The notes: a model not told the origin generated them from the letters alone. Numbered from the stretch's first letter, positions 9,048-18,955 are shown. The stretch: 64,000 nucleotides of DNA from Nitrosospira sp. NpAV (GCF_000832065.1 NZ_JXQM01000014.1:39532-103531), one strand, 5' to 3'. A program made the numbers and translations.

Positions 9048-9746
9048 ATGATTCCCTGGCTCACTCCTGAATCTCCGTTTCCCCCGCTGAACACCGCACT
9101 TGCCAAGCCCAACGGACTGCTTGCTGCCGGCGGCGATCTCTCGCCGCAGCGGCTGATCGAGGCTTACCGCCATGGAATCTTTCCCTGGTTTAATGAGGGT
9201 GAACCTATTCTATGGTGGAGCCCGGATCCGCGCATGGTGCTGTTCCCCACCGAGATTAAAATTTCCCGGTCGCTGGGAAAAACGATGAAGAAGAATTATT
9301 ATGAAATTCGTGTCGATAGCGCTTTTAGCGAGGTCATGCAGGCTTGTGCCGAGCCGCGCGGAGCGCAAGCCGGGACCTGGATCCACGCGGAGGTGATTTC
9401 AGCCTACACGGCGTTGCATGAAATGGGAATGGCCCATTCCGTCGAAATCTGGATACGTGGTGAGTTAATGGGGGGGCTATACGGCGTTGCCCAGGGGAAA
9501 GCATTTTTTGGCGAGTCGATGTTTTCCCGAGTCTCGGACGCGTCCAAAATCGCATTCGTGCATCTGGTAAAGCAACTGGAGCGCTGGGACTTCCAAATGA
9601 TCGACTGCCAGATGAAAACCGCTCATCTCGCCTCCCTCGGCGGGCGCGAAATTCCCCGGAAGGAATTTAGTCAGAAATTAAAAGAATTGGTAAACTACAC
9701 CGGGCGAGTTGAAAAATGGTGCTTCGATCATGAGCAAATTGAATGA
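9048..9746 (+). CDS. aat: Leucyl/phenylalanyl-tRNA-protein transferase Aat
   Basis: Aat adds Leu or Phe to proteins with N-terminal Lys or Arg, creating N-degrons for ClpS/ClpAP. The 232 residues include the conserved [23 protein letters not shown] near 38-60, [18 protein letters not shown] and FGESMFSR. Length is typical. It overlaps the next gene, bpt, by 17 bp. Together they form a compact N-end-rule pair common in proteobacteria. Confidence 0.96.
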   Translation: MIPWLTPESPFPPLNTALAKPNGLLAAGGDLSPQRLIEAYRHGIFPWFNEGEPILWWSPDPRMVLFPTEIKISRSLGKTMKKNYYEIRVDSAFSEVMQACAEPRGAQAGTWIHAEVISAYTALHEMGMAHSVEIWIRGELMGGLYGVAQGKAFFGESMFSRVSDASKIAFVHLVKQLERWDFQMIDCQMKTAHLASLGGREIPRKEFSQKLKELVNYTGRVEKWCFDHEQIE

Positions 9747-10476
9747 TCTACCTTCATCGGTACTACAGTTTTACACTACTGCGTCATATCCGTGCAGTTA
9801 TCTACCGGAAAAATTGGCACGGTCCCAGGTGGCGACACCCAGTCACCTGATCGATACCGGCGTCTATGGCGAACTCGTAAAAGCCGGCTTCCGCCGTAGT
9901 GGCGCCTTTACCTATCGTCCTTACTGCGATAACTGCCGCGCCTGTGTACCCGTGCGGATTGTCGTTGACGAGTTGATTCTCAGGCGGGCTCACCGCCGTG
10001 CCTGGAAACAGCACCAGCACCTGGTGGCAACGCAGCATGACCTCTATTATCATCCGGACCACTACGCACTCTATCTGCGCTATCAGACGCAGCGCCATTA
10101 CGGCGGCGGCATGGATCGTGACAGCCGCGAACAATACCGCCATTTCCTGCTGCCGAGCAATGTCAATTCCAGGCTGATCGAGTTTCACGAAAACGGACAG
10201 CTGCGCATGATCAGCATCGTCGATAAACTGCCCGATGGCATATCGTCTGTCTATACTTTTTTCGATCCGGATGTGCCGGGGGCGAGTTTCGGCACCTATA
10301 ACATTCTGTGGCAAGTGCAACAGTGCCGTGCACTAGGATTACCCTATCTCTATCTTGGCTACTGGATCAAGGAAAGCCGGAAAATGGCCTACAAAGCCGG
10401 CTTCGGGCCTTTGCAAGGCCTGACGGATGGGCGCTGGGAGCCGCTGAGCGTCATACAAAGCAGAAGTCCCTTATAG
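9730..10476 (+). CDS. bpt: Aspartate/glutamate leucyltransferase Bpt (ATE family)
   Basis: Bpt transfers Leu from Leu-tRNA to N-terminal Asp or Glu, making N-degrons. The ATG at 9730 gives 248 residues starting MSKLNDLP, the normal family N-terminus; an upstream TTG at 9709 would add seven residues. The N-terminal ATE domain has the paired cysteines [13 protein letters not shown], and the C-terminal domain has [20 protein letters not shown]. It overlaps aat, which supports a joint role in protein turnover. Confidence 0.95.
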   Translation: MSKLNDLPSSVLQFYTTASYPCSYLPEKLARSQVATPSHLIDTGVYGELVKAGFRRSGAFTYRPYCDNCRACVPVRIVVDELILRRAHRRAWKQHQHLVATQHDLYYHPDHYALYLRYQTQRHYGGGMDRDSREQYRHFLLPSNVNSRLIEFHENGQLRMISIVDKLPDGISSVYTFFDPDVPGASFGTYNILWQVQQCRALGLPYLYLGYWIKESRKMAYKAGFGPLQGLTDGRWEPLSVIQSRSPL

Positions 10477-10529
10477 AGAACTTGGGTCATTTTCATGCTT
10501 GATGATGCTCGCATATCTGACACCAAGTT

Positions 10530-11465
10530 CTATCGCTGCATCTTCCGTATGGCTGCCGCACGTTTCTCCAGGGGCGCTGCTTTGCTGGCATAGCCAATAT
10601 CCCGATATAGCTGCGCCAGGTTTTCAAGGCTCGTGGCAACATTGGGATGATCCGGTCCAAGCGCTTTTTCGGAAATGGCCAATGCGCGCTTGAAAAGCGG
10701 CTCCGCATGCGGGAATTTTCCCTGATCTTTATACAGTCCTCCCAGGTTATTCAGACTTAGCGCCACGTTGGGGTGATCCGGTCCAAGCGCTTTTTTTGAA
10801 ATGGCGAATGCACGTTTATAAAGCGGCTCGGCTTGCGCATATTGTTCCTGAGCCTGGTATACCTGAGCCAAGTTATTCAGGCTGATGGCAACATTGGGAT
10901 GATCTGGTCCAAGCGCTTTTTCTAAAATTGCCAGCGCGCGCTTGAGAAGCGGTTCGGCCTGAGCATAATTTTCCTGGGCTTGGTATAGCTGAGCCAAGTT
11001 GTTCAAAGTGATGGCAACATTGGGATGATCCGGGCCGAAAGTTTTTTCATCGATCGACAATGCGCGCTTATAGAGCGGCTCGGCCTGCGCATACTGCTCC
11101 TGGTTTCTGTACAGCATCGCCAGATTATTCAGGCTTGCGGCAACTTCAGGGCTTTCCGGGCCAATCGACTTCTCAAAAATAGCCAGTGCGCGCTTGAGAA
11201 GCGGCTCGGCTTGCGTATATTGACCTTGTGCGGTATAGAGCATTGCCAGGCTATTCAAACTTGTGGCCACGTCAGGATGATTGGCGTCCCGGGTCTGTTC
11301 GGCTGTTTGCAGCGCCTGCTTCGCCATAGAAGTGGCGCGGACATAGTCCCCCTGCTGATAATATGATTCCACTTCCGAATTGATCATCTCCCATTCCGTA
11401 GCGGCATGAGTGTGTCCGATAAGTATCACGAGACTCAGAACAAGAGAAAAAGAAGCCGGTTTCAT
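10530..11465 (-). CDS. Exported tetratricopeptide repeat protein of kinesin-light-chain type
   Basis: The 311 residues begin with a signal peptide of about 21 residues (ending HTHA). Then come about six to seven TPRs with a 42-residue period, each close to NNLAQLYQAQEQYAQAEPL followed by KRALAI-EKALGPDHPNVA. The repeats are very similar to each other at both protein and DNA level, pointing to recent internal duplication. Such TPR_10/TPR_12 proteins bind peptides or partners; no enzyme domain is present and the function is unknown. It stands alone, convergent with bpt. Confidence 0.85.
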   Translation of the reverse strand: MKPASFSLVLSLVILIGHTHAATEWEMINSEVESYYQQGDYVRATSMAKQALQTAEQTRDANHPDVATSLNSLAMLYTAQGQYTQAEPLLKRALAIFEKSIGPESPEVAASLNNLAMLYRNQEQYAQAEPLYKRALSIDEKTFGPDHPNVAITLNNLAQLYQAQENYAQAEPLLKRALAILEKALGPDHPNVAISLNNLAQVYQAQEQYAQAEPLYKRAFAISKKALGPDHPNVALSLNNLGGLYKDQGKFPHAEPLFKRALAISEKALGPDHPNVATSLENLAQLYRDIGYASKAAPLEKRAAAIRKMQR

Positions 11466-11737
11466 AAAAGCGCCCCTAAAACATGCGGATGGTAACGAAT
11501 CGAATTACTCATGATTTACATCCGTAAATCCCATTCATGAAAAGAAATAACCGTATCGGTGAAACCAGCGGATGCTCCTGATAGATTCCGCGGTTTGCGG
11601 CAACATGCACCATGCAAGATCTTTCAGATTCGCCCGTGGCGCCATACCGTTCCAACCTCGGATAGACACCGTTTCATGATTGTTGTTACCAATCTTGCAA
11701 TAATCGTTTAACAGGCGCACTACAGTTCCGGGTTAAA

Positions 11738-12793
11738 ATGGGTTCCATGCTCTATTCACTACTCCGGCCGCTGCTATTCAGTCTTGATCCCGAAACGGCT
11801 CATCGCTTTACATTCAATGCAATCGAGAAAGTTCGCCGGCTTGGCTTGCTTACCGGCGGCCCGATACCTTGCGAGTCGCGCAGTGTCATGGGTCTCGATT
11901 TTCCCAATCCCGTCGGGGTGGCCGCCGGAATGGATAAGAACGGCGAGCACCTTGAGGTCCTGGCATCGCTCGGCTTCGGTTTTATCGAAATCGGTACCGT
12001 TACACCCCGTCCCCAGCCGGGAAATCCTCCACCACGCCTGTTCCGCATCCCTCAGGCAAACGCCATTATCAACCGCATGGGCTTCAATAACCATGGGGTG
12101 GAGAATCTGGTGGCAAATGTCAGGCGGACGAATTATCACGGTATACTTGGTATTAACATTGGCAAGAACTTCGATACGCCGGTGGAACGCGCTGCAGATG
12201 ACTATCTGATTTGCCTAAGTAAAGTCTATCGCTACGCCGGCTACGTTGTTGTCAATATTTCTTCCCCTAACACCCCCCATCTTCGTCAGCTGCAAAATGC
12301 CGAGGAGCTGGATCATTTATTGGGTCTGCTGAAATCGAAGCAATTAGAACTCGCCGATGAGCATGCCAAATATACTCCCCTGGTGGTAAAGATCGCTCCT
12401 GATCTGGTGCCGCCGCAAATCGTATCTATCGCCACCCTGCTGATGAAACATCAGATTGATGGGATTATCGCTACTAATACCACACTTTCCAGGGCCGGCG
12501 TGGAAGCATTGCCTCATGCGAGCGAAAAGGGCGGATTAAGCGGCGCCCCCCTTAAAGAATGTGCCACGGCGGTTATCCGTCACCTGCACGATATCCTACA
12601 GGGAACAATACCCATCATTGCCGCAGGCGGCATCATGTGCGCGGCGGACGCAAAGGAAAAGATAGAGGCGGGAGCAAGCCTGGTGCAGATATATAGCGGC
12701 CTGATTTATCGCGGTCCCCATCTGGTACACGAAGTGGCGCGTGCGCTCTGCGCATCGCCTGCGCCAGATCTTTTATGCTCGGGTTCAGGATGA
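11738..12793 (+). CDS. pyrD: Dihydroorotate dehydrogenase (quinone), class 2
   Basis: PyrD oxidises dihydroorotate to orotate in pyrimidine synthesis, passing electrons to quinone at the inner membrane. The 351 residues have the class 2 N-terminal membrane-associated helices ([19 protein letters not shown]), the FMN site [14 protein letters not shown], the active-site loop [13 protein letters not shown] with the catalytic Ser, and [11 protein letters not shown] near the C-terminus. Its stop overlaps the RnfB-like start by four bases. Confidence 0.96.
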   Translation: MGSMLYSLLRPLLFSLDPETAHRFTFNAIEKVRRLGLLTGGPIPCESRSVMGLDFPNPVGVAAGMDKNGEHLEVLASLGFGFIEIGTVTPRPQPGNPPPRLFRIPQANAIINRMGFNNHGVENLVANVRRTNYHGILGINIGKNFDTPVERAADDYLICLSKVYRYAGYVVVNISSPNTPHLRQLQNAEELDHLLGLLKSKQLELADEHAKYTPLVVKIAPDLVPPQIVSIATLLMKHQIDGIIATNTTLSRAGVEALPHASEKGGLSGAPLKECATAVIRHLHDILQGTIPIIAAGGIMCAADAKEKIEAGASLVQIYSGLIYRGPHLVHEVARALCASPAPDLLCSGSG

Positions 12794-13497
12794 GCAGAGA
12801 TCCACTCATAGCGAAAATCGATGCCATCCTGCCGCAAACACAGTGCCGTCAATGCGGCTTTCCCGGTTGCGAACCTTATGCGACCGCCATCGCGGAAGGC
12901 CATGCCTGCATTAACCAGTGTCCCCCCGGCGGTGAGCAAGGCATACGTAAACTGGCGGAGTTGCTGGGAGTGAGCCCCGTACCGCTAAATACCGCGCACG
13001 GCATGACCAAACCGAGGGCTGTGGCGGTTATCGATGAGCAAGCCTGTATCGGTTGCACGCTTTGTATCCTGGCCTGTCCAGTCGATGCCATTGTGGGCGC
13101 GGCCAAGCAAATGCACACCGTGCTTGCCCAGGAATGCACCGGCTGCGAATTGTGTATTGCACCATGCCCAATGGATTGCATCAGCATGGTGTCCCTCAAG
13201 CCATCAGTCAGCAACGCCGCGGCTGAATCTTATGCCCCACTCGATGACCTGGCAGCGCACGAAGATGAAAAAAGAAAGAAAGCCGATCACGCGCGTGCGC
13301 GTTACCAGTTCAGGTTGCAACGGCTTGAGCGTGAAAAACAGGAGCAGGAAGAAAGGCTTGCACAAAAAACCGGCGCAGTGAAATCCGTAAGCGATTTTTC
13401 GACAGGCGATCCGAGGAAAGCCGCCGTTCAGGCGGCCCTGGAACGTGCCAATGCTGTCCGGCCCCGGCTAACAGAGCACAATAATACGGATCGATAA
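12790..13497 (+). CDS. rnfB: RnfB-like electron transport ferredoxin (stand-alone)
   Basis: This cytoplasmic or membrane-peripheral iron-sulfur protein has 235 residues. An N-terminal 4Fe-4S motif (C19, C22, C27, C44) is followed by two ferredoxin motifs, [16 protein letters not shown] and [16 protein letters not shown], then a charged helical C-terminal tail. The ATG at 12790 overlaps the pyrD stop; an in-frame ATG at 12775 is the alternative. The N-terminal transmembrane helix of classical RnfB is missing and no other rnf gene is nearby, so its electron partner is unknown. nth lies 18 bp downstream. Confidence 0.88.
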   Translation: MSRDPLIAKIDAILPQTQCRQCGFPGCEPYATAIAEGHACINQCPPGGEQGIRKLAELLGVSPVPLNTAHGMTKPRAVAVIDEQACIGCTLCILACPVDAIVGAAKQMHTVLAQECTGCELCIAPCPMDCISMVSLKPSVSNAAAESYAPLDDLAAHEDEKRKKADHARARYQFRLQRLEREKQEQEERLAQKTGAVKSVSDFSTGDPRKAAVQAALERANAVRPRLTEHNNTDR

Positions 13498-13515
13498 TTC
13501 TTCCCGCAAAAACTC

Positions 13516-14148
13516 ATGAACTCAACCATCCGCCATGAAATTTTTACCCGTTTCAAGGCAGCTAATCCTCATCCCACCACCGAGTTGGAGTACAACTCCC
13601 CGTTCGAATTACTTGTAGCCGTGGTGCTCTCCGCCCAAGCGACTGACAAAAGCGTGAATCTCGCAACCCGGAAACTGTTTCCCAAGGCTAATACACCCGA
13701 GAAAATTCTCGCCCTGGGTGAAGCCGGTCTGCGGGATGCCATCAAGAGCATTGGGCTCTATAAAACCAAGGCAAAGAATATCCTGGCGACTTGCACGCTG
13801 CTCATCGAAGATCACGGCAGTAAAGTGCCGAAAACTCGGGAGCAGCTGGAAAAATTACCTGGCGTGGGGCGCAAGACCGCCAATGTAATACTAAACACCG
13901 CATTCGGTGAACCCACTATGGCAGTGGATACCCATATTTTTCGTGTCGCCAATCGAACTAAAATCGCGCCCGGGAAAACCGTACTGGAAGTGGAGCTGAA
14001 GCTCCTAAAGCGCATTCCGAAAGAATTTCGCCACGACGCCCATCACTGGCTTATTTTGCATGGACGCTATGTATGTGTGGCGAGGAAACCGAAATGCGCA
14101 ATATGCATCATTAACGATTTGTGCGAATACAAGGATAAAAACCTTTGA
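13516..14148 (+). CDS. nth: Endonuclease III (DNA glycosylase/AP lyase)
   Basis: Nth removes oxidised pyrimidines and nicks abasic sites. The 210 residues include the helix-hairpin-helix LEKLPGVGRKTANVIL with the catalytic Lys, the catalytic Asp in MAVDTHIFRVANR, and the 4Fe-4S loop C187-x6-C194-x2-C197-x5-C203. The rnfB-nth order is common in proteobacteria and both encode iron-sulfur proteins. Confidence 0.97.
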   Translation: MNSTIRHEIFTRFKAANPHPTTELEYNSPFELLVAVVLSAQATDKSVNLATRKLFPKANTPEKILALGEAGLRDAIKSIGLYKTKAKNILATCTLLIEDHGSKVPKTREQLEKLPGVGRKTANVILNTAFGEPTMAVDTHIFRVANRTKIAPGKTVLEVELKLLKRIPKEFRHDAHHWLILHGRYVCVARKPKCAICIINDLCEYKDKNL

Positions 14149-14181
14149 TGAAAAATATTCCTCGTTTTGGATTTATTTTGA

Positions 14182-14610
14182 ATGTTTAATCCATCCAGAG
14201 AGCAAGCGCGCCAATTTTTCTTCGACACGTGGCGCAAATACCGGCAGCGGGAGATGCTTTCCGCGATGGAAGGCATGGCGCTGGAGGTGATTTTGCTGCA
14301 TCCGGAATACCATGCCATGCTTGACGACATAGAACGTTATCAAGATATGGATTATTTACCCGAAACGGGTGATACCAATCCTTTTCTGCACATGAGCATG
14401 CATATCGCCATCAGGGAACAACTTTCGATAGACCAGCCTGTGGGAATCCGCCATCGGTTCGACCGCTTGCTGACAAAAGCCGGCGATGAACACACCGTTA
14501 TGCATCAAGTCATGGAGTGCCTGGCGGAAATGATTTGGCAGGCGCAACGCAGCCAATCAGCGTTTGATGCCGCAGTTTACTTTGAATGCCTGGATCGATG
14601 GGAAAATTGA
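14182..14610 (+). CDS. DUF1841 family protein
   Basis: This 142-residue protein starts MFNPSREQARQFFFDTW and includes the family hallmark FLHMSMHIAIREQLSIDQPVGIR at about 72-94, with conserved His residues. DUF1841 proteins are small, soluble, proteobacterial and of unknown function, and they are often found next to nth, as here, 33 bp downstream. No signal peptide or membrane segment is visible. Confidence 0.88.
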   Translation: MFNPSREQARQFFFDTWRKYRQREMLSAMEGMALEVILLHPEYHAMLDDIERYQDMDYLPETGDTNPFLHMSMHIAIREQLSIDQPVGIRHRFDRLLTKAGDEHTVMHQVMECLAEMIWQAQRSQSAFDAAVYFECLDRWEN

Positions 14611-14690
14611 TCTATACTTGACGAAACGTGCTCTTGCGCATACACGCTGGACAAGCGGACAGAAAAAAGCTTTCCTGGCCGCTTACCTCA

Positions 14691-15017
14691 TCAGTATTTG
14701 GTTTTCAGGCCAGACTGGCTGGCAAAATAGGCTGCCAGATTTTCAATGTCTTCTTTGCTCAAGGCCGCAGCCATACCCGCCATGATGGGATCCTTGCGGG
14801 CACCCGACTTGTATTCATTCAGGGATTTTTCGATATAGCTCGCATGCTGCCCGGCAATCTTGGGGAAAGCTGGAGCGGGGCTGTTGCCGTCAGGGCCGTG
14901 ACACGCAGCGCAAACTTCAGCCGCTTTTTTCTTCCCAGCCTCAATATTGGCTGCTATCCCCTGACCGGAAATCAGAAGTAATGCACCGCTTACCGCGGCA
15001 ATAATAAAATTTTTCAT
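14691..15017 (-). CDS. Small periplasmic cytochrome c (c553/c4-like), single haem
   Basis: The 108 residues have a signal peptide of about 22 residues (ending GIAA), one CAACH haem motif, and a C-terminal axial Met in DPIMAGMAAALSKEDIENLAAYFASQ, typical of class I c553/c4 domains. It is probably a periplasmic electron shuttle. A paralogue lies 26 bp upstream in the same direction, so the two are probably cotranscribed. Confidence 0.92.
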   Translation of the reverse strand: MKNFIIAAVSGALLLISGQGIAANIEAGKKKAAEVCAACHGPDGNSPAPAFPKIAGQHASYIEKSLNEYKSGARKDPIMAGMAAALSKEDIENLAAYFASQSGLKTKY

Positions 15018-15043
15018 AAGACCTTCCTTGCGTAATGAATAAA

Positions 15044-15373
15044 TTATTTTCCGGAACCGGCGTAATAAGCGGCTAGGTCTTCCATGTCCTGGTCGGAAAG
15101 AGCGGCTGCAATACCTTTCATGCTGGGATGACTGCGGGCGTCGGTTTTATATGCCTGAAGAGCCTTGACCAGGTATTCGGCATGCTGGCCGCCCAGTCTT
15201 GGGACCTGATAAACCGTGGGATAGGATGTCCGGTATCCCTCTATACCATGACAACCGACACACATGGCATTTTTCTGCTTACCCGCCACCGCGTCCCCGG
15301 CTGCTTGAGCGGCGCCGGTGAATGCCAGGAGCAGACCCCATGCAAGTATATTCACTATTGCTGGTCTTTTCAT
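15044..15373 (-). CDS. Small periplasmic cytochrome c (c4-like), single haem
   Basis: The start at 15373 gives MKRPAIVNILAWGLLL, a proper signal peptide ending AQA, and 109 residues; a longer reading from 15430 adds a non-signal N-terminus. The haem site is CVGCHG, and the axial Met lies in HPSMKGIAAALSDQDMEDLAAYYAGSG. It resembles half of a dihaem cytochrome c4. With the following paralogue it could form a split c4-like pair carrying electrons to a terminal oxidase. Confidence 0.91.
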   Translation of the reverse strand: MKRPAIVNILAWGLLLAFTGAAQAAGDAVAGKQKNAMCVGCHGIEGYRTSYPTVYQVPRLGGQHAEYLVKALQAYKTDARSHPSMKGIAAALSDQDMEDLAAYYAGSGK

Positions 15374-15464
15374 TATGAGTGCCCTCTTTTCAAAAAGAGC
15401 GACTCTAAACGATGTGTCATTCCTGGTCAACGAATAAAGTAGCAGGATATATGGGAACTTATCG

Positions 15465-17390
15465 TTATTTCTTCTGTCTTGGGGTCGCCTGTTTCGCTTC
15501 CAGTTCCTCCCATCGAGCGAGGTAGCTCAGGAGTTCCGCTTCAATGACAGCAAGACGCCCTTGCAGGGCTCTGGCTTCATCCGGGCAATCACGGTAAATG
15601 GCCGGAGAGCATAACTGGCGGGCAATATCAGCTTGCTCCCGCTCCAGTGCCTCAATTTTGGAGGGTAATCCATCAAGTTCGCGCATTTCATTGTAACCCA
15701 ATTTGACGCGAACGGCCGATTCCTGCATTTTCTCCATCGGAATCGAGGATTGCTGTTGCGGTGCCTGTGGTTTTACAGCTGTTTCTAAAGAGTTTCTTGT
15801 CCGGACCCAGTCTTCGTAGCCCCCTACATACTCCCGCAGCCTGCCATCCCCTTCGAACGCGATGACCTGGGTTACCACGTTATCAAGAAATTCCCGATCA
15901 TGACTGACCAGGAATAGTGTACCGGAATAGTTTTGCAGCAGTGCTTCCAGCAGTTCCAACGTTTCAATGTCCAGATCGTTCGTCGGTTCATCCAGAACCA
16001 GCACGTTGGCTGGGCGGGTGAACAAGCGTGCCAGCAATAGCCGATTGCGCTCTCCTCCGGACAGAGATTTTACTGGCGAGCGGGTCCGTGCGGGTGCAAA
16101 CAAAAAATCCTCCAGGTAACTGATAACATGCTTTCTTACTCCGCCGATGTCGATAAAATCGGAGCCTTGGCTGATCGTTTCGATCAGCGTTGCTTCTTCA
16201 TTCAATTGTTCGCGCATCTGATCGAAATAGGCGACCGCGAGTTTTGTCCCCTGCCGCACGGTGCCGGTGTCGGGCTGCAGTTCACCCAGTATCAGCTTGA
16301 GTAAGGTGGATTTTCCCGCACCATTGGGTCCCAGCAATCCTACGCGGTCACCGCGCAGGATACGGCAGGAAAAGTCTTCGATAATGGTTTTATCACCGTA
16401 GCTTTTACTGACGTGCTCCAGCTCCGCGACCATCCGTCCGGATCTTGCGCCCTCATCCACGTTGAGACGAACGGTTCCCACTCGTTCACGGCGGGCAGCC
16501 CGCTCCAGCCGCAACGTTTCCAGCCGCCGAACCCTGCCTTCATTCCGGGTGCGCCGTGCTTGGATTCCCTTGCGTATCCAAACCTCTTCCTGTGCCAGCA
16601 CCTTGTCGAATTTTTGATTATGAGTTGCTTCGATTTCCAGCAATTCCATTTTCTTCTGCTGATATGCAGCGAAGTTACCGGAGAAAACCGTCAAATTTCC
16701 CCGGTCAAGCTCAATAATTCGTGTTGCCACATTGTTGAGAAAGCGGCGATCATGAGTCACAAATAGCACGCTTCCGGTAAAATCTCGAAGGAGCCCTTCC
16801 AGCCATTCGATAGAGAGAAAATCAAGATGATTCGTCGGCTCATCCAACAGCAGTACCTCGGGAGATACCACTAGCGCACGGGCCAGCGCAACACGTTTTC
16901 TGAGTCCGCCTGAAAGCTGTCCAATCAGCGCATCGGTGGGAAGATTAAGCTTGTCAATGGCGGTTTCCACCCTTCCCTGAATGCGCCAGCCATCCTGAGC
17001 TTCCAGTTCAGTTTGCAGATCCTGCAAGCGGGAAAGAAGCGCGCTGGTATTCCCCGTGCCGTCGCTCAACATATGGGAAACCTCGTGATACTCCAGCAGC
17101 GTTTGGCTGATTGCGCCTAGTCCTTTGGATACTTCCTGAAATACCGTGAGAGCCGAATCCAGCTCCGGTTCCTGCGGCACGTAAGCCAGCCTCAAGGCTG
17201 GCGCGCGCCAGATCCTGCCGTCGTCCGGTTTATTCTCTTCCGCCAAAATGCGCAGCAGGCTGGATTTCCCGCCGCCATTTCTGCCGATCAGGCCAATGCG
17301 CTCGCCGGAATCCAACTGCAAATCCACGTGATCAAGCAGTGTGTGATGTCCGAACGCGAGACTGACTTTTTCGAGAGTAAGGAGAGGCAT
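15465..17390 (-). CDS. uup: ABC-F family ATPase Uup
   Basis: Uup is a cytosolic ABC-F protein with two ATP-binding domains and no membrane part; family members act on ribosomes, and Uup also affects precise excision of transposons. In the 641 residues Walker A is at 36-44 (GRNGGGKSS) and again as GPNGAGKST, with signatures LSGGLRKR and LSGGERNR. The linker EEVWIRKGIQARRTRNEGR is characteristic of Uup. The C-terminus (after about 540) is a coiled coil of the type that binds DNA in Uup. Confidence 0.93.
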   Translation of the reverse strand: MPLLTLEKVSLAFGHHTLLDHVDLQLDSGERIGLIGRNGGGKSSLLRILAEENKPDDGRIWRAPALRLAYVPQEPELDSALTVFQEVSKGLGAISQTLLEYHEVSHMLSDGTGNTSALLSRLQDLQTELEAQDGWRIQGRVETAIDKLNLPTDALIGQLSGGLRKRVALARALVVSPEVLLLDEPTNHLDFLSIEWLEGLLRDFTGSVLFVTHDRRFLNNVATRIIELDRGNLTVFSGNFAAYQQKKMELLEIEATHNQKFDKVLAQEEVWIRKGIQARRTRNEGRVRRLETLRLERAARRERVGTVRLNVDEGARSGRMVAELEHVSKSYGDKTIIEDFSCRILRGDRVGLLGPNGAGKSTLLKLILGELQPDTGTVRQGTKLAVAYFDQMREQLNEEATLIETISQGSDFIDIGGVRKHVISYLEDFLFAPARTRSPVKSLSGGERNRLLLARLFTRPANVLVLDEPTNDLDIETLELLEALLQNYSGTLFLVSHDREFLDNVVTQVIAFEGDGRLREYVGGYEDWVRTRNSLETAVKPQAPQQQSSIPMEKMQESAVRVKLGYNEMRELDGLPSKIEALEREQADIARQLCSPAIYRDCPDEARALQGRLAVIEAELLSYLARWEELEAKQATPRQKK

Positions 17391-17490
17391 GATAGGATAA
17401 TTAACAGGGGCGCAATTCTGCCACGCTTGACACGCCTTGGCAAAATTCTATTTTGCTTGGTTATGATTTGTTCGTTGATAAGCGATTTCG

Positions 17491-18006
17491 TCAAAAGTCA
17501 AGCGGTGGCCCCCGCCATGCGCCGTCCCGCGGCCGAGCGCGCGCAAGCGCTTGCGCCGCTTCGCACCATCCTTCGCAGGCATTGCGTCCGGGCCGGCTTC
17601 GCCAGATATTCAACAACCCCTTGCACTTTGCATAGAAATGGAAGAATTGTATGACGCGGTGGCGTTGCGGCAAGTCGGGTGAGTGATCGCCACAGATAAG
17701 TTTGTCATCGGTCATGCCACGGTCTGTCAAAGTTACGGCCCCCCAGGCTTTGACTCGTATCCGTGTGCCATACGGCAGGCGCGGGCCGAGCACCAACGCG
17801 TCGAGAAGATCGCCTTCAAGACCTACATAATTCGGGACGGAGCCATAGTTGAATGGACACGGCAGGGGCGAGATAAAATCAATACTCCCCGTGGAACCAC
17901 GTTTAAGGAAACTGCCTCGCGGAACTTCGATCACTACCTCTACTACCGGTGGCTCGGATAGCGTCTCGTGGTCTGCATGCGACGGATAGTGATCTGCATC
18001 ACTCAC
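17491..18006 (-). CDS. Divergent inorganic pyrophosphatase-family protein
   Basis: The 171 residues align with the soluble PPase fold: VVEVVIEVPRGS, CPFNYGSVPN, EGDLLDALVLGPR, TDRGMTDDKLI and FFHFYAKCKG. In E. coli PPase the metal motif is DGDPVD; here it is EGDLLD, with the first Asp changed to Glu and Pro to Leu. The Glu and Arg near the N-terminal active site also appear replaced. The later Asp pair (TDRGMTDD) is kept. Pyrophosphatase activity is therefore uncertain. It lies 18 bp downstream of corC on the same strand. Confidence 0.72.
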   Translation of the reverse strand: MSDADHYPSHADHETLSEPPVVEVVIEVPRGSFLKRGSTGSIDFISPLPCPFNYGSVPNYVGLEGDLLDALVLGPRLPYGTRIRVKAWGAVTLTDRGMTDDKLICGDHSPDLPQRHRVIQFFHFYAKCKGLLNIWRSRPGRNACEGWCEAAQALARARPRDGAWRGPPLDF

Positions 18007-18024
18007 AGTCTGAATTCCTAAATG

Positions 18025-18879
18025 TCAGCCATATTCTCGATCGTGTGCCGGGATCTCGCTTTCGTTTCTTTCCACCAGCAGCGTATGCAACCTGCGGCTA
18101 TCAGCGCGCAGCACGATGAACCTGAGAGCACCGACGATGACCGACTCACCCCGTTTGGGGAGCCGGCCAAATTTATTCAGTATCAGGCCGCCGATGGTGT
18201 CATAGTCTACGTCACTCAACCCCGTTCCAAGTCTTTCGTTAAAATCCGCAATTTCAGTCACGGCTTTGACCCGGTAACCGCCGCCTGGGTCTGGGACGAT
18301 GTTATCTTCGATTTCGTCAAAATCATGTTCATCCTCAATGTCGCCGACGATCTGCTCCAACACATCCTCGATGGTAATTAGCCCCGCCACGCCGCCATAT
18401 TCATCCACTACGATGGCCAAGTGATTGCGGCTACTGCGAAAATCCTTGAGTAACACATTGAGGCGTTTGGATTCCGGAATGAATACCACCGGCCGGAGCA
18501 TCTCGCGCACGTTGAACTCTTCCTCCCCGGCGTAATAGCGCAGTAGGTCCTTTGCCAGCAAGATGCCGATTATGTTGTTTTTGTCGTTTTCGATGACAGG
18601 AAAGCGCGAGTGGGCAGTCTCGATGATCAATGGAATAAACTTGTCCGGGGATTCACCGATATCAATGACATCCATTTGCGAACGCGGAATCATGATATCG
18701 CGCGCCTGCATTTCCGATACTTGTATTACCCCTTCGATCATGTTCAGCGCATCGGAATCGAACAGATTCCGTTCATACGCAGAATGCAGTAATGCCACGA
18801 GTTGCTCGCGGTCTCCAGGCTCGCGCAGGACCAATGCGCTGACGCGTTCGAGCCAGCCAGGTTTGGAAGGATCATCCAT
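18025..18879 (-). CDS. corC: CorC/HlyC family protein with CBS pair (YbeX)
   Basis: This is a cytoplasmic protein associated with magnesium/cobalt efflux and ribosome-linked functions in the ybeZYX group. Of 284 residues, two CBS domains span about 65-190 (ARDIMIPRSQMDVIDI, VREMLRPVVFIPESKRL) with the NHLAIVVDEYGGVAGLITIEDVLEQIVGDIEDEHD segment. A C-terminal transporter-associated domain follows (GGYRVKAVTEIADFNE, DYDTIGGLI). It has no DUF21 membrane domain, as usual for CorC. It lies downstream of ybeY. Confidence 0.94.
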   Translation of the reverse strand: MDDPSKPGWLERVSALVLREPGDREQLVALLHSAYERNLFDSDALNMIEGVIQVSEMQARDIMIPRSQMDVIDIGESPDKFIPLIIETAHSRFPVIENDKNNIIGILLAKDLLRYYAGEEEFNVREMLRPVVFIPESKRLNVLLKDFRSSRNHLAIVVDEYGGVAGLITIEDVLEQIVGDIEDEHDFDEIEDNIVPDPGGGYRVKAVTEIADFNERLGTGLSDVDYDTIGGLILNKFGRLPKRGESVIVGALRFIVLRADSRRLHTLLVERNESEIPAHDREYG

Positions 18880-18955
18880 ATTAATATGTCGGATAGTAAG
18901 TAGGAAGTCAGTTAATTAAGGACGACATAGGTAAAAGAAACCATTTCATCCGGAA

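Noticed and set aside
10530..11465. CRISPR-like or minisatellite DNA repeats
   Set aside because: The periodic DNA is the coding sequence of in-frame TPRs with a 126-bp unit.
17491..18006. Frameshifted pyrophosphatase pseudogene
   Set aside because: The frame is uninterrupted and covers the whole fold, so it is called as an intact but divergent gene, although its C-terminal tail is poorly matched.
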